Source: Microthrixaceae bacterium (GTDB taxonomy: Bacteria; Actinomycetota; Acidimicrobiia; Acidimicrobiales; Acidimicrobilacustridaceae). Taken from it: 7,475 nucleotides of DNA. The number at the start of each line of letters is the position of its first letter. The stretch's first letter is position 1. The notes beneath the pieces are model-generated. The model did no database searches and had not been told where the DNA came from. It saw only the letters and a program-made list of their open reading frames with translations. The translations under genes and the position numbers were made by a program. Of the stretch, positions 1 to 5,310 are shown in pieces. The stretch covers positions 1 through 7,475 of the forward strand of contig JAHFUU010000111.1 of the NCBI GenBank assembly GCA_023264915.1, read 5' to 3'.

Positions 1-92
1 TCCTCCAACGCGCTCAAACCCCGCTCAACCAGATAGCCCGGAAACTCCCGCTAGGCTGCGAGCCCACCAGGGTCCACTGTCGGATCCGGCAT

Positions 93-112
93 GCCGCCAG
101 TGAGTTGGCGGC
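93..112. repeat. Inverted repeat, 7-bp arms, 6-base loop
   Basis: GCCGCCA at 93-99 pairs perfectly with TGGCGGC at 106-112 around the loop GTGAGT. It lies 5 bases before a second inverted repeat. It may be a hairpin in the operon leader, part of an upstream terminator, or a protein binding site. No U-tract follows it. Function is unproven. Confidence 0.4.
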
Positions 113-117
113 CCGGT

Positions 118-133
118 GCGCTGGTGCCAGCGC
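118..133. repeat. Inverted repeat, 7-bp arms, 2-base centre
   Basis: GCGCTGG at 118-124 and CCAGCGC at 127-133 are exact reverse complements around TG. The 2-base centre is too small for a relaxed RNA hairpin loop at full pairing, so a dyad operator for a dimeric regulator is as plausible as a hairpin. A pyrimidine-rich run (about 135-150) follows, but without a clear T-tract. It sits 79 bases before the first tad start codon. Confidence 0.4.
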
Positions 134-200
134 AGCCTTCCCCCTTCACCAACGCCGCGTAGTCAACCGCCGCTGACCGCGGCGCCGCGCGCCGCAACGC

Positions 201-206
201 AAGGAG
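201..206 (+). promoter_or_regulatory. Ribosome binding site of the cpaE-like gene
   Basis: AAGGAG ends 6 bases before the ATG at 213. This is a near-perfect Shine-Dalgarno sequence at good spacing. It fixes the start at 213 even though the P-loop begins only 8 residues later and no N-terminal domain is present. Confidence 0.8.
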
Positions 207-212
207 AGGGTC

Positions 213-992
213 ATGCTCATCGCATGCTGGTCCGCCAAGGGGGGCGTCGGCACGACCGTCGTCACCGCAGGGCTCGCGCTCATACTGTCAAACCCACGAC
301 CCGACGGCTCAGCGGCCAATCAGTCGCGTGCACGTCGTGAGGCCGACCCGGTTCAGACCGTCGCCGGCGGCAAGAGTCTCGATCCGGGCGAGGTTCTCAT
401 CGTCGATCTCGCCGGCGACATCCCAGCGGTGTTGGGGATGCCCGAACCAACGGGGCCCGGGGTGGCGGACTGGCTGGCGGCCGGGCCCGACGTCCCACCC
501 GAGGGTCTGGCCCGCATCGAGGTGCGAGTGACCGAAGGTCTGGCCGTCATTCCTCTTGGCAGTCAACCGCTCGGCCACGTTGCACGTGCAGAGGTGCTCG
601 CTGGGATCCTCGGGTCCGAGGGGCGCCATGTGATCATCGACTGTGGCCGGCTCGATCCCATGGCGGAGCCATCTCCGAGCAGCAACACGGTGGACGAGAA
701 GGCAGAGGTGGTCAGGGTCATGGTCTCCTCGGCGACCCAGTCGCTTCTCGTGACCCGCGCATGCTATTTGGCGCTCCGCCGCTACCTCCGAATGCCGGTC
801 CGTCCTTCGGGTGTCGTGTTGTTGAGCGAGCCGGGACGATCGCTGTCCTCCCTTGACGTCGAGGCTGTGTGTGATGTGCCGGTTGTCGCCGAGGTTGCTA
901 TCGAGCCCGCGGTTGCCAGAGCGGTCGACTCGGGTCTTCTGGCCCAGCGGGTGCCCCGGGGGCTCGCTCGCGCCTTGCTTCGGGCAGCCTGA
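213..992 (+). CDS. cpaE: CpaE/TadZ-like MinD/ParA-type ATPase of the Tad pilus
   Basis: A 259-residue protein of the MinD/ParA-like P-loop family. In Tad loci this position belongs to CpaE/TadZ (called Ssd in some actinobacteria), which localises the pilus machinery. The deviant Walker A is at residues 9-15 (KGGVGTT): the family's signature first lysine (K9) is present, but the usual GK lysine is replaced by T14, as happens in a number of CpaE/TadZ relatives, so ATP hydrolysis may be weak. A Walker A'-like strand VLIVDLAGD lies at 61-69 and a Walker B-like strand HVIIDCG at 139-145. Residues 178-191 (LLVTRACYLALRRY) and the C-terminal run around 222-250 look like the late strands and helices of the MinD fold. 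No receiver domain precedes the P-loop, unlike Caulobacter CpaE. The start is set by AAGGAG at 201-206. The stop is one base before cpaF, so the two are probably co-translated. Confidence 0.8.
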   Translation: MLIACWSAKGGVGTTVVTAGLALILSNPRPDGSAANQSRARREADPVQTVAGGKSLDPGEVLIVDLAGDIPAVLGMPEPTGPGVADWLAAGPDVPPEGLARIEVRVTEGLAVIPLGSQPLGHVARAEVLAGILGSEGRHVIIDCGRLDPMAEPSPSSNTVDEKAEVVRVMVSSATQSLLVTRACYLALRRYLRMPVRPSGVVLLSEPGRSLSSLDVEAVCDVPVVAEVAIEPAVARAVDSGLLAQRVPRGLARALLRAA

Positions 993-993
993 G

Positions 994-2433
994 ATGGTCG
1001 ATGCGTGCGCTTGGGCTCATCAAGACCACCCAGAGACTGGGACTGACCGGGAGTTGCCCACGAAACAGACCCGGGCAGCAGATGGCGGCAATCAACGACA
1101 TCATGAGGTGCAGCCGTCAACACAAGCCCTGGCGACCCTAGAAACGGCTCCACTTGAGCTGGTCACGCACGAGGCTTCCGTTGGTGCAGCGCCACATGGC
1201 CGGTCGACATGCCTCACCAACGGGTGCACCGAAGCAGCGTGCGCAGGCGTGGGCTCGGCCGCTGACCTTGATCGGATCGAAGGGGCTCTGCACAGGGCTG
1301 TCGTCGCACGAGAGCTGGACCTCGGAAGTCGCGACGACGCCACTCGCACCTTGGCGGCGATGGCTCGAGAGCACGAGCCTCTCCTGGCAGAGGACCAGAT
1401 CGAGACTCTTGCAGAACGTGTCCTGGCACGCGTCCTGGGACTGGGGCCGCTGCAGCCTCTACTTGCCGACGACGAGATCTGTGATGTGCTCGTCAACAGC
1501 GACGGCACCGTGTGGGTCGAGCGCAGTGGCGCTGTCATCCAGACGGAGACTCGTCTGGATGAGCCGGCGATCTTGCACCTCATAGAGCGGATCGTCGGCC
1601 CGTTGGGCCTCAGAGCCGATCGGGCCAGCCCGCTAGTGGATGCTCGCCTTCCGGACGGGTCTCGCGTGAACGCGGTGGTGAGGCCTCTTGCGGTGGATGG
1701 CCCGTGCTTCACGATCCGCCGGTTCTCGGTGAGACCACACCCACTGTCGGCGTTCTGCTCCGATGGCGTCGCGCAGCTGCTCCGTTGGGCCGTCACAACC
1801 CGCCGAAACCTGCTTGTGAGCGGAGGCACCGGCTCGGGCAAGACCACCTTGCTCAACGCGCTCGCGTCCAGCATCCCTCCAGGCGAGCGCATCATCACCA
1901 TCGAAGATGCCGCTGAGTTGAGGCTCCCGGGTGAGCACGTCGTGAGGCTCGAGGCGCGCAGCGCCAACAGCGAGGGCGTGGGTGCAGTATCGATGCGCGA
2001 GCTGTTGCGGAACGCGCTTCGTATGCGTCCAGACCGGATCCTCATCGGAGAGGTTCGTTCTGGCGAGGCGCTTGACCTCTTGCAGGCCATGAACACCGGG
2101 CATGAAGGCTCCCTGTCCACCTGTCACGCCAACGGCACGTCGGACGCTTTGCGGCGTCTGGAGACGATGGTGCTGATGAGCGATGTCGATCTGCCACTTG
2201 CAGCAGTTCGCGACCAGATCGTGTCTTCGTTGGATCTGGTCATCCAGGTCGCCAGGTATCCCGGTGGCGCTAGGCGTGTGGTTGCAGTCGGTGAGGTCGG
2301 AGAGGCGACCGATGACAACGGCCGCATCACGGTCCGCCCGCTCGTAGCCCATGGCGAGCTGGTAGAGCTTCCCCTTCGTGGTTGCAGAGGCGGGCAATCT
2401 GGTGACCCAGACCAGCTCTGGATGTCGATGTGA
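994..2433 (+). CDS. cpaF: CpaF/TadA-type pilus assembly ATPase
   Basis: A 479-residue GspE/PilB-superfamily secretion ATPase that powers pilus assembly at the cytoplasmic face of the membrane. From the ATG at 994, the N-terminal ATPase-associated region (GLGPLQPLLADDEICDVLVN, 149-168) and DARLPDGSRVN (216-226) are followed by Walker A GGTGSGKTT (277-285), the Asp box IITIEDAAEL (300-309), Walker B DRILIGEVR (347-355) and the His box GHEGSLSTCHAN (369-380). All the motifs needed for an active hexameric ATPase are there. The first 85-90 residues look unconserved, and the start is uncertain: ATG 994 follows the cpaE stop by one base and lacks a clear Shine-Dalgarno, GTG 1108 and GTG 1249 are alternatives, and an open frame also extends upstream inside cpaE. 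The stop overlaps the tadB GTG by 4 bases. Confidence 0.93.
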   Translation: MVDACAWAHQDHPETGTDRELPTKQTRAADGGNQRHHEVQPSTQALATLETAPLELVTHEASVGAAPHGRSTCLTNGCTEAACAGVGSAADLDRIEGALHRAVVARELDLGSRDDATRTLAAMAREHEPLLAEDQIETLAERVLARVLGLGPLQPLLADDEICDVLVNSDGTVWVERSGAVIQTETRLDEPAILHLIERIVGPLGLRADRASPLVDARLPDGSRVNAVVRPLAVDGPCFTIRRFSVRPHPLSAFCSDGVAQLLRWAVTTRRNLLVSGGTGSGKTTLLNALASSIPPGERIITIEDAAELRLPGEHVVRLEARSANSEGVGAVSMRELLRNALRMRPDRILIGEVRSGEALDLLQAMNTGHEGSLSTCHANGTSDALRRLETMVLMSDVDLPLAAVRDQIVSSLDLVIQVARYPGGARRVVAVGEVGEATDDNGRITVRPLVAHGELVELPLRGCRGGQSGDPDQLWMSM

Positions 2434-3344
2434 GCTCGACCTGGGTTGCCGCCGCAATCACATCGGCGATGGTCGTCTCCATCGGCTCGTGCCTGGGACG
2501 AGTCTCCCTCAGAAGGGCGGCCAGGGGCGTGCTTGGACGTCTGCCCCAACAGCGTCGCGGGTTGTTGGAGGGTTCAGCAACCGGTGACATGTGGTGGGAC
2601 CGCGCTCCCGAGCAATTCGAACGATTGGCAGTCGCAGCTGATCTCGGGGTATCTCCCGTGAGGATGTGGCGGCGGTGGCTGGTTGGCACCGCCCTGGCCG
2701 GCGGTCTGTTCCTTGCTGCTTTCGGGCCCGGGGCCGCTGCTTGCGCGGTGGCGGCTTCCGCAGCTGCCCCCGCCGTGCTGGGCCGTCTCGCGGGGGCGCG
2801 ACAAGACCGTCGCGCTCAGGCACAGATGCCGGCCTTTCTCGACTCAGTGAGCTCATTGGTTCGGGCTGGGTGCTCGCTTCACGCTGCTGTACTCGACTCG
2901 ATCGACGCCGCCCGGAATCCGCTTGCCGCTTCGCTCGGTGTGGTGGCCAACGGAGTGCGAGCGGGCTCATCACTGGCTGTCGAGCTTGACCGGTGGTCAC
3001 AGTCGGCGTCACCACCTATCGCCGGCATGGTCACGGCCGCACTGACCCTTGGCTTGCGTGACGGAGGGCCTCAGGTCGAGACGATCGAGGGTGTTGCAGC
3101 GACGATTCGTGACCGCCTCGATGTATCAAACGAGATCAGGGCTCTCTCGTCTCAGGCCCGGGCGTCTGCCTGTGTGATCATCGCAGCGCCGGCCGTGTTT
3201 GCGGTGCTTTCGTCGTTGGTTGACCCATCGGTCCTGCGATTCCTGGTTGGAACACCGTTCGGGCTCGGGTGCGCGGCCTTGGGGCTTGCCCTGGAAGCGG
3301 CCGGGGCAGCGTGGATGGCCCGGATCGCTCGGAGCGCAAGATGA
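2430..3344 (+). CDS. tadB: TadB-like inner-membrane platform protein
   Basis: A 304-residue type II secretion F-domain (T2SSF) protein, one half of the Tad membrane platform that couples the CpaF motor to pilin. Hydrophobic segments are visible near residues 5-22, 83-118 (probably two passes), 246-264 and 272-297. The cytoplasmic F domain lies between them: QMPAFLDSVSSLVRAGCSL (132-150) is the typical opening, and SSQARASA (240-247) the typical closing turn before the C-terminal membrane pair. The GTG at 2430 overlaps the cpaF stop (GTGA), which favours this start. No good Shine-Dalgarno is seen, and ATG 2469 would shorten it by 13 residues. The length fits TadB, and position right after cpaF separates it from its paralogue TadC. 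Confidence 0.87.
   Translation: MSSTWVAAAITSAMVVSIGSCLGRVSLRRAARGVLGRLPQQRRGLLEGSATGDMWWDRAPEQFERLAVAADLGVSPVRMWRRWLVGTALAGGLFLAAFGPGAAACAVAASAAAPAVLGRLAGARQDRRAQAQMPAFLDSVSSLVRAGCSLHAAVLDSIDAARNPLAASLGVVANGVRAGSSLAVELDRWSQSASPPIAGMVTAALTLGLRDGGPQVETIEGVAATIRDRLDVSNEIRALSSQARASACVIIAAPAVFAVLSSLVDPSVLRFLVGTPFGLGCAALGLALEAAGAAWMARIARSAR
3331..3334 (+). promoter_or_regulatory. Ribosome binding site of tadC
   Basis: GGAG lies 6 bases before the ATG at 3341, inside the end of tadB. It supports the overlapping ATGA start rather than ATG 3356 or the upstream in-frame ATG at 3269. Confidence 0.6.
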
Positions 3345-4195
3345 GCGGCGCGTCGATGTCACCAGCTGGATATCTGCCTCTCGTGGTCGGCGGCCTCTGG
3401 CTAGTCCTCATGTTGGTGGCCGTGCTGAAGCACCGTGCACCGCCTCGCCGTCTTCGCGAGCTCACTCGGGCAAGGGCACTTGACCGGCAGGACCGGCTGC
3501 GTATGGCCGGGCGAGAGACGCTCGCTTCGGCGGCGCGAGTCGCGGATTCAGCAGCTGTCGTGCCGGGTCGTGTGATCCGGTGGGCCGTGGGGCTGGCTGG
3601 CGATCCCCAAGCTGATCGACAGCTCGGATTCGCAGTGATGGTGGCGTTGGCGGTGGCCGCTTGCTCGTCGATGGTGCTGGCGGTTCCGGCTGGCGCCGCA
3701 GTCTGGTTGGTGCCGCGGCTCGCGCGGACAGCAGTCGAGCGTCGGCGTCGCGAATCGGTGCTAGCCGAGCTTCCCGAGTTCGTCGACCTGCTGAGGCTGG
3801 CTCTTGGGTCGGGTCGGTCGCTGAGGTTGGCCCTATTGCGTGTGGCCCCGCTTTGCGGGCCAGCGATCGGGTCATATGTTCGCCGCATCGAGGGTCAACT
3901 CGACCGGGGCCTCCCATTGGTCGAGGCGCTTGACTCGCTGGTTCCTCTGGGTGAGCCGTTCCAACCGCTTCTCGATGCCCTGCGGTTGTCAGAGCTGCGC
4001 GGGGCTCCGATTGCCAACCTCCTCGATCGGATAGCCGCCGATTCCCGAACCGCCCGACGGCGTCGTGCCGAAGAGCTGGCGCGGCGGATCCCAGTCAAGC
4101 TGCTGTTCCCCCTCGTGTTCTGCACGCTCCCTGCTTTCGGACTGCTCACTGTGGTCCCGCTCGTGGCCAGCACCGTTGGCCGGATGTCCCTGTGA
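3341..4195 (+). CDS. tadC: TadC-like inner-membrane platform protein
   Basis: A 284-residue T2SSF-domain protein, the second platform subunit of the Tad pilus. A first membrane segment spans about 11-29. A basic stretch follows (30-54), then a hydrophobic pair around 96-125. The F domain starts with LAELPEFVDLLRLALGSGRS (141-160) and runs to about 250, with a strongly basic end (DSRTARRRRAEELARRIPVK, 234-253) before the final hydrophobic region 254-278 (FPLVFCTLPAFGLLTVVPLV). That basic-then-LP-AF ending is characteristic of TadC. The start ATG overlaps the tadB stop (ATGA) and has GGAG at 3331-3334. The 79 bases after the stop are non-coding and lead to the pilin ribosome binding site. Confidence 0.87.
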   Translation: MSGASMSPAGYLPLVVGGLWLVLMLVAVLKHRAPPRRLRELTRARALDRQDRLRMAGRETLASAARVADSAAVVPGRVIRWAVGLAGDPQADRQLGFAVMVALAVAACSSMVLAVPAGAAVWLVPRLARTAVERRRRESVLAELPEFVDLLRLALGSGRSLRLALLRVAPLCGPAIGSYVRRIEGQLDRGLPLVEALDSLVPLGEPFQPLLDALRLSELRGAPIANLLDRIAADSRTARRRRAEELARRIPVKLLFPLVFCTLPAFGLLTVVPLVASTVGRMSL

Positions 4196-4261
4196 CGCCC
4201 GCGTCCCCGCGGCCCAGATCGCGGTGCCGAGCTCTCGGTTGCCGCCGCACTGTCCACACCC

Positions 4262-4268
4262 AAAGGAG
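4262..4268 (+). promoter_or_regulatory. Strong ribosome binding site of the Flp pilin gene
   Basis: AAAGGAG ends 6 bases before ATG 4275. Together with the site at 201-206 it is the best Shine-Dalgarno in the operon, and it sits in the only real gap between tad genes. This suggests that the pilin is translated independently and more strongly than the machinery. It also decides the start, keeping the long hydrophobic leader in the protein. Confidence 0.75.
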
Positions 4269-4274
4269 TCCCTC

Positions 4275-4499
4275 ATGCTCATCACCTTCGTGTTCCTTCA
4301 CTCTCTGCTCGCGAATATCGCCACGCGTTCCCGGCGCAGGTTGCGCGAAGACGGTGGCCAGACAACAGCCGAGTACGCGCTGGTGCTGGTCGGTGTCGCG
4401 GCGATCGCCTTGCTCGTGCTGGCATGGGCAACCAAGACCGGTGCGGTTGGCAAGCTGTTCGATTTCGTTCTGAGCCACATAACCAACCAGGTGAAGTGA
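4275..4499 (+). CDS. flp: Flp-type prepilin (type IVc / DUF4244-like)
   Basis: A 74-residue small pilin, the likely main subunit of the fibre. Residues 27-34 read GGQTTAEY: class-IV prepilin peptidase would cut between G28 and Q29, placing the conserved Glu (E33) at +5 and Tyr at +6, as in Flp pilins. The hydrophobic helix ALVLVGVAAIALLVLAW (35-51) follows, then a short tail ending NQVK, giving a mature protein of about 46 residues. In actinobacteria such genes are often labelled DUF4244. The leader is odd: residues 1-14 (MLITFVFLHSLLAN) are hydrophobic before the expected basic stretch RSRRRLRED (18-26), so the precursor may have two membrane-embedded segments. The stop overlaps the tadE GTG by 4 bases. 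The enzyme that would process it is not in this window. Confidence 0.85.
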   Translation: MLITFVFLHSLLANIATRSRRRLREDGGQTTAEYALVLVGVAAIALLVLAWATKTGAVGKLFDFVLSHITNQVK

Positions 4500-4948
4500 G
4501 AGAGCACGCGCTGCTGCCTCGCGGGTCGGCGAGGTCCCGGAATGGTTTGCCAACGGGTGTCTCGCCGGCGCCGCGTCATGGACGTTTAGATCAGGGTCAG
4601 TCAAGCGTCGAGCTGGCGCTGACGATCCCGTTCATTCTCATGTTGCTGATGATCTTGGTCCAAGCCAGCCTGTTCGTCGTGGACCATGTCATGGTCGTCC
4701 ACGCGGCCCGCGAGGCTGCGCGTACAGCGGCCGTGACTGCCGACATGGCTCAGATCGAGGCGGCTGCCCGCCGGGGGGGAGGCCTCGAGCCGAGCCGACT
4801 GCGGGTCACCCAGCGCGGGCGTGCAGGTGCTGGATCGTCGGTGACGGTCCGGATCGACTATGACTCGCCGGTCCGTGTTCCTGGGATCGTCATCGCCTGG
4901 CACAGTGCTCATCTCTCTGCGGAAGCCACAATGCGAGTCGAGCAGTGA
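4496..4948 (+). CDS. tadE: TadE-like pseudopilin
   Basis: A 150-residue TadE-family minor pilin. LDQGQSSVELALTIPFILML (31-50) is the TadE signature: cleavage is expected between G34 and Q35, with E39 at +5, followed by a hydrophobic helix to about residue 62. HAAREAARTAAV (69-80) is the usual segment after the helix in TadE proteins. The remaining 70 residues form a short soluble domain with no motif I recognise. The GTG at 4496 overlaps the flp stop (GTGA). An AGGTGA just 1 base upstream is too close to act well, so translational coupling is likely. The 34-residue leader is basic and long, so a later start (a TTG at residue 18) cannot be excluded. An upstream in-frame ATG at 4424 lies inside flp and is unlikely. 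Confidence 0.8.
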   Translation: MREHALLPRGSARSRNGLPTGVSPAPRHGRLDQGQSSVELALTIPFILMLLMILVQASLFVVDHVMVVHAAREAARTAAVTADMAQIEAAARRGGGLEPSRLRVTQRGRAGAGSSVTVRIDYDSPVRVPGIVIAWHSAHLSAEATMRVEQ

Positions 4949-5136
4949 CTCGATTCGAACAGTCAGCGTCAGTTGTCTGACCCGCCGGTCTGGCCTCCCG
5001 CCGAGCGGGCACGACGCCGAGATGCTCGGGCCCGCCTTGTTCGTTCGTCTGGGTGAGCCGTGCCATGCTGCTGTTCGACGGGCGCTGGCGTGCGCGGGTG
5101 TGCGCGCCCTTCAGAAGCTCCCACGTCCGAGCCAAC

Positions 5137-5159
5137 GTGACCTGTCAGACTCAGGTCAC
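5137..5159. repeat. Inverted repeat, 8-bp arms: possible terminator or operator
   Basis: GTGACCTG (5137-5144) and CAGGTCAC (5152-5159) are exact reverse complements around the loop TCAGACT. The following bases (GGTTGTTCGCTCTGT) are mildly T-rich but not a true T-tract. As RNA it would form a stable hairpin and could end the tad transcript. As DNA its spaced arms also suit a dimeric regulator. It lies 189 bases after tadE and 152 before the acyltransferase start. Confidence 0.45.
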
Positions 5160-5261
5160 CGCCGGTTGTTCGCTCTGTCCCGGGCCATGATCTGGGAGCG
5201 GTTGGGTTCAAGGATCAGATGCCACTAGCTTGAGGCCAGGACTCGGGTGTCGAGCGCGTCG

Positions 5262-5273
5262 GTTGTCGACAAC
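5262..5273. promoter_or_regulatory. Perfect 12-bp palindrome, candidate operator
   Basis: GTTGTCGACAAC reads the same on both strands and lies 37 bases before the acyltransferase ATG, where an operator overlapping a promoter or early leader would be. One or two 12-bp palindromes are expected by chance in 7.5 kb, so the position is the main argument. Confidence 0.3.
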
Positions 5274-5310
5274 GGGTGAGCACACCTTCGACGGTGGTGA
5301 GAATGCTCAG

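Larger units (their letters stand above)
1..212. other. Non-coding leader upstream of the tad operon
   Basis: No recognisable gene. One plus-strand frame is open from base 3 to a TGA at 174-176, but its translation matches no family I know and it has no visible start inside the window. It could only be the tail of an upstream gene, and I do not call it. The stretch contains two close inverted repeats (93-112 and 118-133), a 12-bp palindrome at 178-189 that is cheap in such GC-rich DNA, and the ribosome binding site of the first tad gene. I see no convincing -35/-10 pair. The operon promoter probably lies here or further upstream, by inference only. Confidence 0.5.
4949..5310. other. Intergenic region between tadE and the acyltransferase
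   Basis: 362 bases with no gene I can support. A GTG at 4945 overlaps the tadE stop in the GTGA manner typical of this operon, but its frame closes after 11 codons (VTRFEQSASVV). An open frame with ATG at 5022 (to 5228, 68 residues) has no ribosome binding site, no recognisable domain and less GC-rich third positions than the neighbours. The region contains an inverted repeat at 5137-5159 and a palindrome at 5262-5273. It probably holds the end of the tad transcript and the promoter of the next gene, though I see no clear -35/-10 boxes. Confidence 0.5.

Noticed and set aside
178..189. 12-bp palindrome CGCGGCGCCGCG near the cpaE ribosome binding site
   Set aside because: It is pure GC in a GC-rich stretch and is likely by composition alone.
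116..340. Plus-strand open frame overlapping the start of cpaE
   Set aside because: It runs out of frame into cpaE, has no ribosome binding site and gives a Pro/Arg-rich translation without any family signature.
853..993. Upstream in-frame extension of cpaF inside cpaE
   Set aside because: It would overlap 140 bases of cpaE coding sequence. The ATG at 994, one base after the cpaE stop, fits the operon's spacing pattern better.
1101..2120. Long minus-strand open frame opposite cpaF (339 codons)
   Set aside because: It lies fully antisense to a gene with all CpaF motifs, and its Ser/Arg/Pro-rich translation matches no family. Such frames are expected opposite GC-rich genes.
5022..5228. Possible 68-residue plus-strand gene after tadE
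   Set aside because: It has no Shine-Dalgarno, no recognisable domain, mediocre third-position GC and overlaps the 5137-5159 inverted repeat. Left as non-coding.
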